Shown here piece by piece: positions 8,611 through 16,513 of a DNA stretch of 64,000 nt. Under the pieces are notes generated by a model that worked only from the letters and a program-made list of their open reading frames with translations, ran no database searches and was not told the DNA's origin. Where the stretch lies: NCBI GenBank assembly GCA_016720595.1, contig JADKKI010000006.1, forward strand, positions 1 to 64,000, in the 5' to 3' direction. A program made the position numbers and the translations under genes. Each line of letters opens with the position of its first letter. Position 1 is the first letter of the stretch. Source of the DNA: Myxococcales bacterium (lineage in GTDB: Bacteria; Myxococcota_A; Polyangia; Haliangiales; Haliangiaceae).

Positions 8611-8891
8611 CAGGGTCCACGCGACGCGCGCATCGACTGGATCTTCGCCTCCGCGTCCGCATAGACCTCATCAGCGGTGCGGCCCGTGGGCTGTCCGCGT
8701 GCCACGCGCTCGCGAGCGCGCGCCAGGCGGCTCTCGATCTCCTCGTTCCACAAGCGGGCGACTTCTTCGGGTGGCAGGTTCGATCGGCCACCGTCTTCGA
8801 GCGAGCGCTGTAGCGCGTCAGCGAGGTTCGCGCGCTCGTCTGCCGATAGGCGGAGGGCTTGCTCGAGGATCGCTTGGGCCTGGGCGCTCAT
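8610..8891 (-). CDS. Antitoxin of addiction-module protein family
   Basis: The 93-residue acidic helical protein begins MSAQAQAILEQALRLSADERANLADAL, the conserved opening of the putative addiction-module component family (often annotated Unstable_antitox). It precedes and overlaps the ParE/RelE toxin gene, which is the expected antitoxin-first order. It would neutralise the toxin and repress the operon. The start at 8891 is where the conserved sequence begins; the frame stays open for 22 more codons without similarity to the family. Confidence 0.8.
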   Translation of the reverse strand: MSAQAQAILEQALRLSADERANLADALQRSLEDGGRSNLPPEEVARLWNEEIESRLARARERVARGQPTGRTADEVYADAEAKIQSMRASRGP

Positions 8892-8963
8892 ATGCCAAGG
8901 ATAGCCAGGCCTGGGGAGGAGGTCGACGAATAAAAGCCCGCCCGAACGAGAGCCCACGCGTCC

Positions 8964-9392
8964 TCACGCTGGCGTGGGCAAGCTCACCATCCACTGCGTC
9001 CCGAACCGGTCGACGCACATCCCGAAGTACGGGCCCCACGGCGCGTTCGCGAGCGGCATGTTGACCTTGCCGCCATCGCCGCTGAGCGCCTGGAACACTC
9101 GATCGGCCTCGGCCTTGTCGTTCGCGACGACCGAGACGTGGAAGTTGTTGCCCGGCACGAGCGGCGGGCCGAAGCCGTCCACCGAGTCGCTGCCCATCAG
9201 GTGCACGGCCTCGGTGATCGGCAGCTGGATGTGCATCACCTTGTTCTTCGCGCCCTCGGGCACACCCTTCATGAACGAGGTGTCGCCGAAGGTCTGCTTC
9301 ATGAGGATCTTCGTGCCGAACACCTTGGCGTAGAACGCAAAGGCCTCTTCGGTGTTGCCGGGGAAGTTGAGGTAGAGGTGAACGAGCTGCAT
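8964..9392 (-). CDS. VOC-family (PhnB-like) protein
   Basis: The 142-residue single-domain protein has the paired beta-alpha-beta-beta-beta modules of the vicinal-oxygen-chelate superfamily: LYLNFPGNTEEAFAFYAKVFG, the middle VMHIQLPI...LMGSD, and WGPYFGMCVDRFGTQW at the end. This is the PhnB/DUF1428-like subgroup found throughout bacteria, mostly of unknown substrate and often lacking a full metal site. It is not part of a phosphonate operon here. Confidence 0.85.
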   Translation of the reverse strand: MQLVHLYLNFPGNTEEAFAFYAKVFGTKILMKQTFGDTSFMKGVPEGAKNKVMHIQLPITEAVHLMGSDSVDGFGPPLVPGNNFHVSVVANDKAEADRVFQALSGDGGKVNMPLANAPWGPYFGMCVDRFGTQWMVSLPTPA

Positions 9393-9506
9393 GGGTGGGA
9401 GCCTCCGACAGCGGTTCTATCGTGAACCGGCGCGTGAAGTTGCACGGCGATGGAGATTTGGCGGCGAGCGGGACTTCGCTCGGCTGATCGCGGATCGGCA
9501 GGGCGT

Positions 9507-10500
9507 CTACTGGCCGAGCTTCTCGCGAACGTTCTCGAGCGCGTGCTCCGCAGACGTGCGGAGCTTCTCGTCGGACTCCTTGGCGATCAGCGCCTGCAGC
9601 TTCGCGGCCACCTTCTTGCCGATCGTTGTCGGGACGTCCCACGCCAACATCCACCACAGGTAGACGTGCCGCCGTACGGCCTCGCGATCGTCGTCGAGGG
9701 CGGTGAGGGGCATCCGAAAGGGCCTTCTCGCTGTAGTTGGTGACCCACGGAAACTCTGCGCGCACCGCCTGGGTCTCGATCGCCTCGGCGAGATCGGCGG
9801 AGGCTTCCGTGGCCGCCGCGCGAACACGCTTGTCAGGGTCCGATGCCGCCAGGGTCCGCAGCACAGCCAGCGCGTCAGGCGCCTTGTCGCCCAGGCCGTG
9901 GATGCCGATCACCTCCACGAGCCTGCACGCGACCTCGCGAACGAGCTTGTCCGCGTGGGCGAGGGCAGCGAGAGCCTGGGTCACCGTCCGCTCACTCGCT
10001 CCGTCGAGGAGGACGGACCAGTCCGAGTCGCGCTTCATCATCTGTTCCCACTGCGGGATCGTCCATTGACCAATCGTCAGCTCGCCTTGCTTCGCGGCGG
10101 GCGATGTGTGCGGGGTCAGATCGATCTTGCCGTCGCGGGCCGTGATCTGCGGGAACGAACACCCGAGCGTGTGTGCGACGGAGTCCGGCCAGGCGGAGAT
10201 GTCCCCCACGTACTTCCCGTTCTCGAACGCCTGCACCCGGGGAGCCTCGTCATTTAGCCACAGGACGTAGGCGGGCTTCTTGGCGCCGTTCGACAGGGTC
10301 CTGGCGAGCTCCTCGTCGCCCGCGCACTCGGAGCCCGGTTCGTACTCGATGATCGCGACGTAGCCGGCCTTGCCCTCGCTGACCTCGATCGTGCGCTCCT
10401 GGTCTTCATCCTCGTCGGCGAACACGACCTGCTCGATCGCCTTCTGCTTGCCCGGCGCGAGCACGACCCAGCAGGGGCGAGGTCTGGCGGACCGCTTCAT
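9507..10500 (-). CDS. HEAT-repeat-like protein, frameshifted near 9716
   Basis: From the ATG at 10500 about 260 residues read cleanly: a beta-rich N-terminal region, then helical repeats ALAALAHADKLVREVACRLV and VLRTLAASDPDKRVRAAATE, typical of HEAT-like solenoids. After NYSEKAL (near 9716) the frame loses sense. Removing one base there restores a matching continuation (RMPLTALDDDREAVRRHVYLW...) that ends in an Ala/Lys/Leu helix at the stop at 9507. The whole gene is then about 330 codons. The ATG overlaps the stop of the DUF6933 gene by 4 bp (ATGA), so the two form an operon. The break is either a sequencing error in a CCC/TTT context or a recent mutation. Confidence 0.6.
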
Positions 10501-11006
10501 GGTCTCGCCCACCGCGGCTTCGGGGCCCCAAACAGCTTGCACGTCGCCAGATCCGGAATCGTGTCGCGCGCCGTGATCGGCGTCTCGGCCAACCACCGCG
10601 ACAGGCCGACGATGTCGAACGTCGCACCGTCCTCGAGCATGAACCGCAGCTGCTGCTCCAGGTTCATCAGCACGCCGACCGTGCTTCGATTGTCGGTTCG
10701 CGCGTAACGCGCCTCGGTCATCTCTGCGACCTCGCGCTCGATCGCAGGGCCCGGAACGCCAAACGAGGTCAGCACCGCCCCGACCGCGGCGGCGAGGCGT
10801 TGCGGAAGTGTTCGTAGCTCGCGAGCCGGGATGACAACCGGAAGCAGCGTCGCACCGGCGATCGCGAGGGCGAAGTGACCCTGACGCATCTGGAGCACGC
10901 TCACATACCAGTCGCCCAGCATGGTGGTCGAGGCTGGCGGCGTCGCGTCCGGAACGCCCAGCTTGGAGAGCAGCTTCGCGGTTGGACGGAGGACCACCAC
11001 GGCCAT
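10497..11006 (-). CDS. DUF6933-like protein
   Basis: The 169-residue protein opens MAVVVLRPTAKLLSKLG and contains LGDWYVSVLQ, ATLLPVVIPAREL, a conserved helical NRSTVGVLMNL segment and a C-terminal LSRWLAETPI. This pattern matches the DUF6933 family, small bacterial proteins of unknown role, often next to other uncharacterised genes. There is no signal peptide or membrane segment. The ATG at 11006 fits the family start. It is divergent from the antitoxin-like gene at 11114. Confidence 0.6.
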   Translation of the reverse strand: MAVVVLRPTAKLLSKLGVPDATPPASTTMLGDWYVSVLQMRQGHFALAIAGATLLPVVIPARELRTLPQRLAAAVGAVLTSFGVPGPAIEREVAEMTEARYARTDNRSTVGVLMNLEQQLRFMLEDGATFDIVGLSRWLAETPITARDTIPDLATCKLFGAPKPRWARP

Positions 11007-11113
11007 GGTTGACCACGAACACGGCGGGGCGCGCAACTCGCATCGATGGTGACGACAGCTGGTCTCCGCCCTCCAATGCGATCGGGGCCGATAGGCCTCC
11101 GCGTGCTATCCTG

Positions 11114-11347
11114 ATGCCGGTGAAGGCCGTAAGCGCTCATGTTCGCAAAGGGCAGATCGTCCTCGACGAACCGGTCGATCTCCCGGAGGGTGTCGCCGTC
11201 GAAGTTCTGGTTCCCGATCACGACGAACTGACGGCCGAAGATCGGGTCGAACTCGATCTTGCGGTTGAAGAGAGCGCAGCTCAGTTCGCGCGCGGCGAGT
11301 TTGAAGACGCCCACGCGTTCGCAAGCCGCCTCGTTGCGAAGTCGTGA
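11114..11347 (+). CDS. Orphan antitoxin-like protein (swapped-hairpin type)
   Basis: The 77-residue product begins KAVSAHVRKGQIVLDEPVD followed by LPEGVAVEVLVPD. This is the AbrB/swapped-hairpin-like N-terminus of a widespread antitoxin family normally paired with a RelE/ParE toxin. The C-terminal half is an acidic helix (EDRVELDLAVEESAAQFARGE) that would bind a toxin. No toxin follows: the next gene at 11384 is a lipoprotein. It may act in trans or be the surviving half of a module. Confidence 0.65.
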   Translation: MPVKAVSAHVRKGQIVLDEPVDLPEGVAVEVLVPDHDELTAEDRVELDLAVEESAAQFARGEFEDAHAFASRLVAKS

Positions 11348-11383
11348 AATCGTTCGGCCGCTGATCCGGTGTAGCCTGTCTGC

Positions 11384-11794
11384 ATGGGACCACTGGCAAG
11401 CGGGCTCATGGTGTCGGCGCTGGTGATCCAGAGCGGCTGCTCGAGCAAGGATCAGCTCGCGCCGCGGGAGTCTCCCGCCGGTCGCTTCACGCTCACGCCC
11501 TCGCTGCACGATGGCTCGCTGATCCGGATCACGGTGAAGGAACGCAGCACCGGCAAGCTGATCGACGAGGTGAACACCGGCGACACCGATGCGATGAAGT
11601 GGGTGACCGGGTGGGCCGACGACTCGAGCTACCTGTTCTGGGGCGCAGACACCGGCACCACCTGGGTTCGCCGCATCGACAGCAGCGGGACCCACGTCAC
11701 CGAATCACCGCTGCAAGGCGCTGCCTGCGCGCGCCTCGAGCAGCTGTTCGAGAGCAAGTACGACGAGCACCGCGGCAACTGCCTGAAGCCGTGA
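11384..11794 (+). CDS. Lipoprotein of unknown function
   Basis: The 136-residue product has a signal peptide ending in SALVIQSGC (Cys about 19). The compact mature domain is rich in beta strands (GRFTLTPSLHDGSLIRITVKE, GWADDSSYLFWGADTGTTWV) and ends with two Cys that could form a disulfide. I do not recognise the family. It stands alone on the plus strand and is convergent with the SRPBCC gene 3 bp away. Confidence 0.7.
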   Translation: MGPLASGLMVSALVIQSGCSSKDQLAPRESPAGRFTLTPSLHDGSLIRITVKERSTGKLIDEVNTGDTDAMKWVTGWADDSSYLFWGADTGTTWVRRIDSSGTHVTESPLQGAACARLEQLFESKYDEHRGNCLKP

Positions 11795-11797
11795 CCT

Positions 11798-12292
11798 TCA
11801 CTCGCCGGCGGCGAGGTCGAGGTAGTACTGCTTCTGCGACGGGTAGTAGTCGTCGAACTTGCGGAACGGCAAGCCGTCGCGCGAGTGGACGAGCAGGTCG
11901 AGATAGAACTCCCAGCCCGGTCCGAAGTCGCCCGCCATCTTGCGATCGCCGAGGTGGTGCACGAACGTCATCGTGGTGGTGCCGCCGCTCTCCACGAGCG
12001 TCAGCTCGTACGAGACGGAGTACTTGCCCTGCGTGGTGAGCGCGAGATGCCTCGGCGCTTCACACCTCTCGACGAGGGCGCTGGATTCGGGTGCGCCTTC
12101 CTCCTGGATCATCGTGTACGCGATCAGGTTGCCGGGGCCGGCCTTGTCGACCCAGTGCCACGGTCCGAACCACCGCGAGGTGCTCGCGGAGTCGGTGACG
12201 CTCTTCCACACGTCGTCGATCGGGGCGCGAAACGTGCGGGTCAGTTGCAGGTCGTTGCCGACGAGTCGGCCGGTCGGGGTGGGGGCGGTCAT
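11798..12292 (-). CDS. SRPBCC/AHSA1-family protein
   Basis: The 164-residue protein has the START-like fold signature LTRTFRAPIDDVWKSVTDSASTS, then RWFGPW, GTTTMTFVHHLGD and a C-terminal helix GPGWEFYLDLLVH. AHSA1-like SRPBCC proteins bind hydrophobic ligands and are commonly encoded right behind an ArsR regulator, as here: the ATG overlaps the TGA of the ArsR gene by 4 bp. Its ligand is unknown. It parallels the operon at 22352-23634. Confidence 0.85.
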   Translation of the reverse strand: MTAPTPTGRLVGNDLQLTRTFRAPIDDVWKSVTDSASTSRWFGPWHWVDKAGPGNLIAYTMIQEEGAPESSALVERCEAPRHLALTTQGKYSVSYELTLVESGGTTTMTFVHHLGDRKMAGDFGPGWEFYLDLLVHSRDGLPFRKFDDYYPSQKQYYLDLAAGE

Positions 12293-12690
12293 CCTGTCTC
12301 CTTCTTTCTGTCGTCGATGGGCTTCGTGCGTGCGGCCTTGGGTTGCGCGCGCACGCGATAGACCTCGGTCTCGAGCGCCATGAACCGGCGCTCCCATGCC
12401 GCGCGCTCGCTCTCGGGCGAGACCCGCAGCTCCGCGAGGTACGCTTCGACCTCGGCGAGCGGTGCCAGCTCGAGCCGGTACACGCGCTCGCGGCCAGAGG
12501 CCTCGTCGATCACCAGCCCGGCCTCGCGCAGCACGCGCAGGTGGCGGCTCACGGCCGGCCGGCTGACGGAGAACGCCCCGGCGATCGCTCCCGCGGACAA
12601 CGGAGCCTCGCGGACCATCCGCAGGATCTCCCGACGGATCGGGTCGGCAAGGGCCTGGATGGCGTTATCCACGGACGACGTGTAACGCAT
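12289..12690 (-). CDS. ArsR-family winged-helix repressor
   Basis: The 133-residue protein carries a canonical ArsR HTH at residues 5-85: IQALADPIRREILRMVREAP, SAGAIAGAFSVSRPAVSRHLRVL and a wing GRERVYRLE. A basic tail of about 45 residues follows. There is no Cys pair of the metal-sensing ELCVCDL type, so it belongs to the non-metal subgroup linked to SRPBCC proteins. It is probably autoregulated through the inverted repeat that overlaps its own start codon. Confidence 0.85.
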   Translation of the reverse strand: MRYTSSVDNAIQALADPIRREILRMVREAPLSAGAIAGAFSVSRPAVSRHLRVLREAGLVIDEASGRERVYRLELAPLAEVEAYLAELRVSPESERAAWERRFMALETEVYRVRAQPKAARTKPIDDRKKETG

Positions 12691-12697
12691 CAGTTAC
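12682..12697. promoter_or_regulatory. Candidate ArsR operator, GTAAC-N6-GTTAC
   Basis: A perfect 5-bp inverted repeat with a 6-bp spacer covers the ArsR start codon region. The spacing equals that of the palindrome upstream of the second ArsR gene at 23655. Location and symmetry suggest an autorepression site; this is inference. Confidence 0.5.
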
Positions 12698-12729
12698 GCA
12701 TCGTCAAGGCGAATCAGCGCGAACGGGCC

Positions 12730-13665
12730 CTACTCGACGGCACGCAGGTTCGTGCAGCCATCGGCATTGCCGCCGTCGCACGCGCGCCGATAGTGCGCCT
12801 TGGCACCCACCGGGTCCTTGGGCCCGCCGTCGCCGTGCTCCTCGAGGACCCCGAGGTTGGTGCATGACGTCATGGTGCCGCCGTCACAGGCCTTCGTGTG
12901 CAGCTGGCGCGCGCGCGTCAGATCGATCGCGACGCCGAACCCGAGCTCGTACGAGATCGCGAGGTTGGCGCAGTGGCGCGCTTCGAGCGTGCACGCCTTG
13001 TCGAGGATCACGGCCGCGCGCTTCTGATCCTGGGCGACGCCGTGGCCCTTTCCGTAGGCCAGCCCGAGGTCGTTGCACCCGCCCGCGAAGGCATAGCCGC
13101 AGGCCTGATCGAAGTAGGGGACGGCGCCCGCGAGATCCACGGACCCGAACTCGCCGTCGCGCAGAGCGACGCCGAGGTTGTAGCAACCGAGTCCGCTCTT
13201 CATCGTGCAGGCCTTCACGAGCAGCTCGCGGGCACGCACCGGGTCCACGGCCACGCCGAAGCCGAGCAGGTAGTCCACGCCCGCATCCGCGCAGCCGTCG
13301 GCGTACGCGAGGTCGCACGCCTTCAGGTAGTAGCGCTGCGCGCGCGGTGGATCCGAAGGCACGCCGAGATCACCGCGGAGGAGCAGCGCCGCGCGCTCGC
13401 AGTTCTCGGGCGAGCTGAGGACGTCGCAGCCGCGGAGATGCGCGGCGAGCGCGCCGTCGGGATCCTTGGCCGCGGAGAACTGGCGCCCGAGGGCGAAGCA
13501 ATCGGGGCCTGCCGCACAGGTCGCTGCGGCGCCTGCCTTCGGTGGTGGTTCGCTCGGAGGCACGGGTGCGGGTGCGGGTGCCGGTGCCGGTGCGGGTGCC
13601 GGTGCGGGTGCCGGCCGGTCCTTGCACGCGACCACCGCGAGGAGAAGGAGCGTTCGTCGGAGCAC
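12730..13665 (-). CDS. Lipoprotein with Sel1 repeats
   Basis: The 311-residue product starts at GTG 13665 with VLRRTLLLLAVVAC (lipobox Cys about 14). A (PA)n linker encoded by a hexamer repeat follows. About six Sel1-like repeats of roughly 36 residues come next (for example LGVALRDGEFGSVDLAGAVPY and LGLAYGKGHGVAQDQKRA), each with conserved Cys pairs. In Sel1 proteins the repeats form a solenoid for protein-protein contacts. Here it would be membrane-anchored outside the cytoplasm. It has the same architecture as the protein at 100-882 and is downstream of and co-directional with the SDR gene. Confidence 0.85.
   Translation of the reverse strand: MLRRTLLLLAVVACKDRPAPAPAPAPAPAPAPAPVPPSEPPPKAGAAATCAAGPDCFALGRQFSAAKDPDGALAAHLRGCDVLSSPENCERAALLLRGDLGVPSDPPRAQRYYLKACDLAYADGCADAGVDYLLGFGVAVDPVRARELLVKACTMKSGLGCYNLGVALRDGEFGSVDLAGAVPYFDQACGYAFAGGCNDLGLAYGKGHGVAQDQKRAAVILDKACTLEARHCANLAISYELGFGVAIDLTRARQLHTKACDGGTMTSCTNLGVLEEHGDGGPKDPVGAKAHYRRACDGGNADGCTNLRAVE
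13565..13612. repeat. In-gene tandem hexamer (GGTGCS)x8
   Basis: Eight copies of GGTGCG/GGTGCC in the linker of the Sel1 lipoprotein encode the Pro-Ala repeat on the minus strand. Six-bp units preserve frame, so slippage would only change linker length. Confidence 0.8.
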
Positions 13666-13706
13666 GCGCGAACCTACCGCGATCCGGGCAACTCCGGTCC
13701 GCGGCG

Positions 13707-14468
13707 TCACGGCGCGATGCGAACACCGTCGCGGAACACGCCGCCGGTCTCCTTCGCGGTCACGCCGAACCGCACGCTCTCGGCACCTTCCTCCACCGAG
13801 CGCGGCGCGCCGCGGCCGCCCATGTCGGTGCGCACCCAGCCGGGGCACGTCGCGTTGACGCGTATGTTCCGCGGGGCGAGCTCGGTCGCGAGGATCCGGG
13901 TGAGGGCGTTGAGCGCCGCCTTCGACACGCCGTACGCGTCGGTGCCCCAGCCCGTGCCGCCGTCGCGAACGAACGCACGCATCATCTCGACGAGCGCATC
14001 GCGCGTGAGCTTCGGATCGGCGAGGGCGCGGCGGTGCGCGGCATCGAGGTTCGACAGCTCTCCCAGCCCGCTCGTCACGTTGGTGATCGTCGCGCCGTCC
14101 CGCAGCAGCGGGAGGAGGCCCAGCGTCACGCGGAGGGGGCCGAAGAAGTTGGTCTCGAGGGTCAGCGCGAGGCCATCGCGTCCGCGCGCGACGCCATAGA
14201 CGCCCGCGTTGTTGACGAGCGCATCGATCTGGATCGCGCCGTCGCGGAGCTTCTGCGCGGCGGTCGCGATCGAGGCGTCGCTCGTCACGTCGAGCTCGAC
14301 GGCCTTGAGGCGCCCGCCGGTGTCCTTGCGCAGGCGCGCGGCGGCGGAGTTGCCCTTCGCGAGGTCGCGCGCGCCCACGAGCACGTCCCACCCGCTGGTC
14401 GCGAGCACGCGCGCGAGCTGCTGGCCGATGCCGCGGTTCGCTCCGGAGATCAGGACGGTCTTGGCCAT
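13707..14468 (-). CDS. Short-chain dehydrogenase/reductase
   Basis: The 253-residue classical SDR has the nucleotide-binding SGANRGIG (8-15), NNAG (86-89), active-site Ser at about 133 (NVTSG) and the YGVSK dyad (Tyr179/Lys183). The acidic end of beta-2 is replaced by GARD, which favours NADP(H). It matches the eukaryotic-like carbonyl-reductase (CBR1) subgroup, including the long loop LSNLDAAHRRALADPKLTRD before the catalytic Tyr. The substrate is probably a small carbonyl compound. It stands 7 bp from the methyltransferase gene upstream, so the two are likely co-transcribed. Confidence 0.9.
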   Translation of the reverse strand: MAKTVLISGANRGIGQQLARVLATSGWDVLVGARDLAKGNSAAARLRKDTGGRLKAVELDVTSDASIATAAQKLRDGAIQIDALVNNAGVYGVARGRDGLALTLETNFFGPLRVTLGLLPLLRDGATITNVTSGLGELSNLDAAHRRALADPKLTRDALVEMMRAFVRDGGTGWGTDAYGVSKAALNALTRILATELAPRNIRVNATCPGWVRTDMGGRGAPRSVEEGAESVRFGVTAKETGGVFRDGVRIAP

Positions 14469-14475
14469 CGAGTCC

Positions 14476-15138
14476 TCAGCCCGGGAGCCGGCGCGCGACG
14501 CGCATGAGGTGGTGCCCCATTGCCAGCTCGAGATCGGGCCGGGCCTGGCGCTGTACGATCTCGAAGCCAGCGGCTGCGAGCTCCGCGTCGAGCTCCGATG
14601 CGCCGACCAGGTAGCGATTGCCGTTGCGCGAGATGAACGTCGTCGGATCGAAGCCGAACGTCTCGAAGTCGACGTTGCCTTCGCGCGACATGCTCTCGGA
14701 GAACAGCAGGCCGCCTGGCCGGAGGACGCGCGCGATCTCGCGCAGGAAGCGACCGCGATCGCGCCCGATCAGGCAGTGCAGCACGTGGTTGTCGATCGCG
14801 AGATCGAAGCGCTCCGAGCCAAGCTCGAGGGCGAGGCAATCGCCGACGACGAACTCGATCTCGGGCGCGTTGCGCCGCGCGAGCTCGATCGCAGTGGGCG
14901 CGAAGTCGACGCCGGTGACGCGATAGCCGCGCGCCGCGACCTTGATGCTCGCCTGCCCGCCGCCGCAGCCGAGATCGAGCGCGTCACCCGGCACGGCGAG
15001 TGACGACGCGAGGAACGCATCGAGTGCGAGGTACCCACCGATCTGCGGCCCGTGGTTCGTCGGCAGGTCGTCCCAGCCGGTGCCGCCGGCCTCGGCGATC
15101 ATGCGATACGCACGCTCGTGGTCATAGTAGGGGCGCAT
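14476..15138 (-). CDS. Class I SAM-dependent methyltransferase
   Basis: The 220-residue protein has motif I LDLGCGGGQ (54-62), motif II VTGVDFAPTAIELAR, motif III around VVGDCLAL and motif IV IDNHVLHCLIGRDR. VLRPGGLLFSESM is the post-motif typical of the Methyltransf_11/25 group. An N-terminal WDDLPTNHGPQIGGY segment is not diagnostic. The substrate is unknown. It is packed between the TRAP binding protein gene (5 bp upstream) and the SDR gene. Confidence 0.9.
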   Translation of the reverse strand: MRPYYDHERAYRMIAEAGGTGWDDLPTNHGPQIGGYLALDAFLASSLAVPGDALDLGCGGGQASIKVAARGYRVTGVDFAPTAIELARRNAPEIEFVVGDCLALELGSERFDLAIDNHVLHCLIGRDRGRFLREIARVLRPGGLLFSESMSREGNVDFETFGFDPTTFISRNGNRYLVGASELDAELAAAGFEIVQRQARPDLELAMGHHLMRVARRLPG

Positions 15139-15143
15139 GGCGG

Positions 15144-16163
15144 CTACTTCGCGGCCGGCTTCGCGTGCTTGGCGCGATACTCGTCGCGATAGGCGATGAC
15201 CTTCGCCAGCTCTTCCTTGGAGTACATCTTGCCGACCAGCTCGGCCTGGACCTCGGTGGCCACGGCGGCGAGCTCGTCGATCATCGCCTGAGGCACGGGC
15301 ACCACCGTGATGCCCTTGCGGAGGATCATCTTCCGCGCGTCCTCGTTGGCCTTGCGGATCACGGCGCGCGCCTTCTTCTGGTTGTGCCGTGCGATCTCTT
15401 CGATGACCTTGGCGTCGTCGGGCGAGACCTTCTTGGCGGCGTCGAGCGAGAGCAAGGTCGCGCCGATCGCGAACGCGATCGGGGGCGTGCTCATGTACTT
15501 GACCTTCGTGTACCACTGCAACGAGATCGCCCCGAGGGGCGAGCTGAAGCAGGCATTGATCCGTCCCGAGGTCAGCGCCGCATCGACCTCGGCGATGCCG
15601 AGCGGCACGCCGTTGAGCTTCAGCTTGTCGACGATCGTCGAGCCGAACTGCTCGTCGCCCAGGGTCCACAGCTTCTGCTTCTGGAGATCGCTGATCGAGG
15701 CGACCTTGTTCTTGGAGAACAGATAGATCCATCCGAGCTCGCCGCGCTCCGCGAGGCGAAAGCCCTTCTGCTCGAACTTCTTCTGGAAGTACGGCCACAT
15801 CTTGGTGGCCACGTAGTCGACCTCGTCCTCGGAGGTGAACAGCATGGGCAGGCCGAGCACGAGGATCGAGGGCTCGATCATCGCGAGGCCAGCGGCGGTC
15901 ACCGCGGCGCCGTCGAGCTGCCCGAGCTTGATCTTGCGGACGAAGTCGCGCTCGTCGCCCTGCTGGCCGCCGGGGAAGTACTTGAACGTGACGCGGCCCT
16001 CGGTGGCCGTGGTGATCTCGGAGGCGGCGCGCTCCATGAAGTCCACCCACGGGCTTCCGGAAGGAGCGAGGGTGGCCATCCGGATCTGTAGAGGCTCGGC
16101 CACCGCGGCACGCGACCACGAAGCTGCGAGCACGACGCCGGCGATCAGGAGGAGCTGCTTCAT
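15144..16163 (-). CDS. TRAP transporter substrate-binding protein (DctP family)
   Basis: The 339-residue periplasmic protein has a Sec signal peptide (MKQLLLIAGVVLAASWSRAAVA). The DctP fold follows: IRMATLAPSGSPWVDFMER, FKYFPGGQQGDERDFVRKI, and the solute-carboxylate-binding region around GSTIVDKLKLNGVPLGIAEVD. The family delivers organic acids to a DctQ/DctM permease. No dctQ, dctM or tatT gene is nearby, so the cognate membrane part is elsewhere or absent. Start at the ATG that opens the signal peptide. Confidence 0.85.
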   Translation of the reverse strand: MKQLLLIAGVVLAASWSRAAVAEPLQIRMATLAPSGSPWVDFMERAASEITTATEGRVTFKYFPGGQQGDERDFVRKIKLGQLDGAAVTAAGLAMIEPSILVLGLPMLFTSEDEVDYVATKMWPYFQKKFEQKGFRLAERGELGWIYLFSKNKVASISDLQKQKLWTLGDEQFGSTIVDKLKLNGVPLGIAEVDAALTSGRINACFSSPLGAISLQWYTKVKYMSTPPIAFAIGATLLSLDAAKKVSPDDAKVIEEIARHNQKKARAVIRKANEDARKMILRKGITVVPVPQAMIDELAAVATEVQAELVGKMYSKEELAKVIAYRDEYRAKHAKPAAK

Positions 16164-16278
16164 GACCTTCCTTCGAGGGAGCGAGTATGCCGAGAATTGG
16201 CGGCTCGCTGGCCTCGCAGCCTCTATGATCGTGCTGTGGCGGGGTCGTGGGAGCTCTCGAGCCCCTGGCGCCGCTGCG

Positions 16279-16434
16279 TCACGGACGCATGGGGCGGGGC
16301 GGGGCGGACGTGGAGACCTCCCGACACTTGCAGCGGTCCTGCTTGGGGACGTGGCCGAGGATCTGTTCGACGTGGGCGCCGCAGCCAACCCACGAGGGCT
16401 TCTTGCACTTGTCGCACTTCACGGGACTGCACAT
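16279..16434 (-). CDS. 51-residue Cys-rich (zinc-ribbon-like) mini-protein
   Basis: A small frame from the ATG at 16434 reads MCSPVKCDKCKKPSWVGCG, then HVEQILGHVPKQDRCKC and a short Pro/Ser tail. Seven Cys are arranged as C-x4-C-x2-C-x7-C and then C-x-C. This matches a small protein family scattered across bacteria in which a conserved CxxCxKxxWxGCGxH motif is followed by CxC; the function is unknown and metal binding is likely. Codon use is strongly G/C-ending as in neighbours. Confidence 0.7.
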   Translation of the reverse strand: MCSPVKCDKCKKPSWVGCGAHVEQILGHVPKQDRCKCREVSTSAPPRPMRP

Positions 16435-16513
16435 ACGGGTCTAGAGCCGGGCCGCCGAGAAAGGGTTCTGCGGGTCGCGCTGCAATTTCCGCCGAGGCGA
16501 TAGGTGGATAGCG

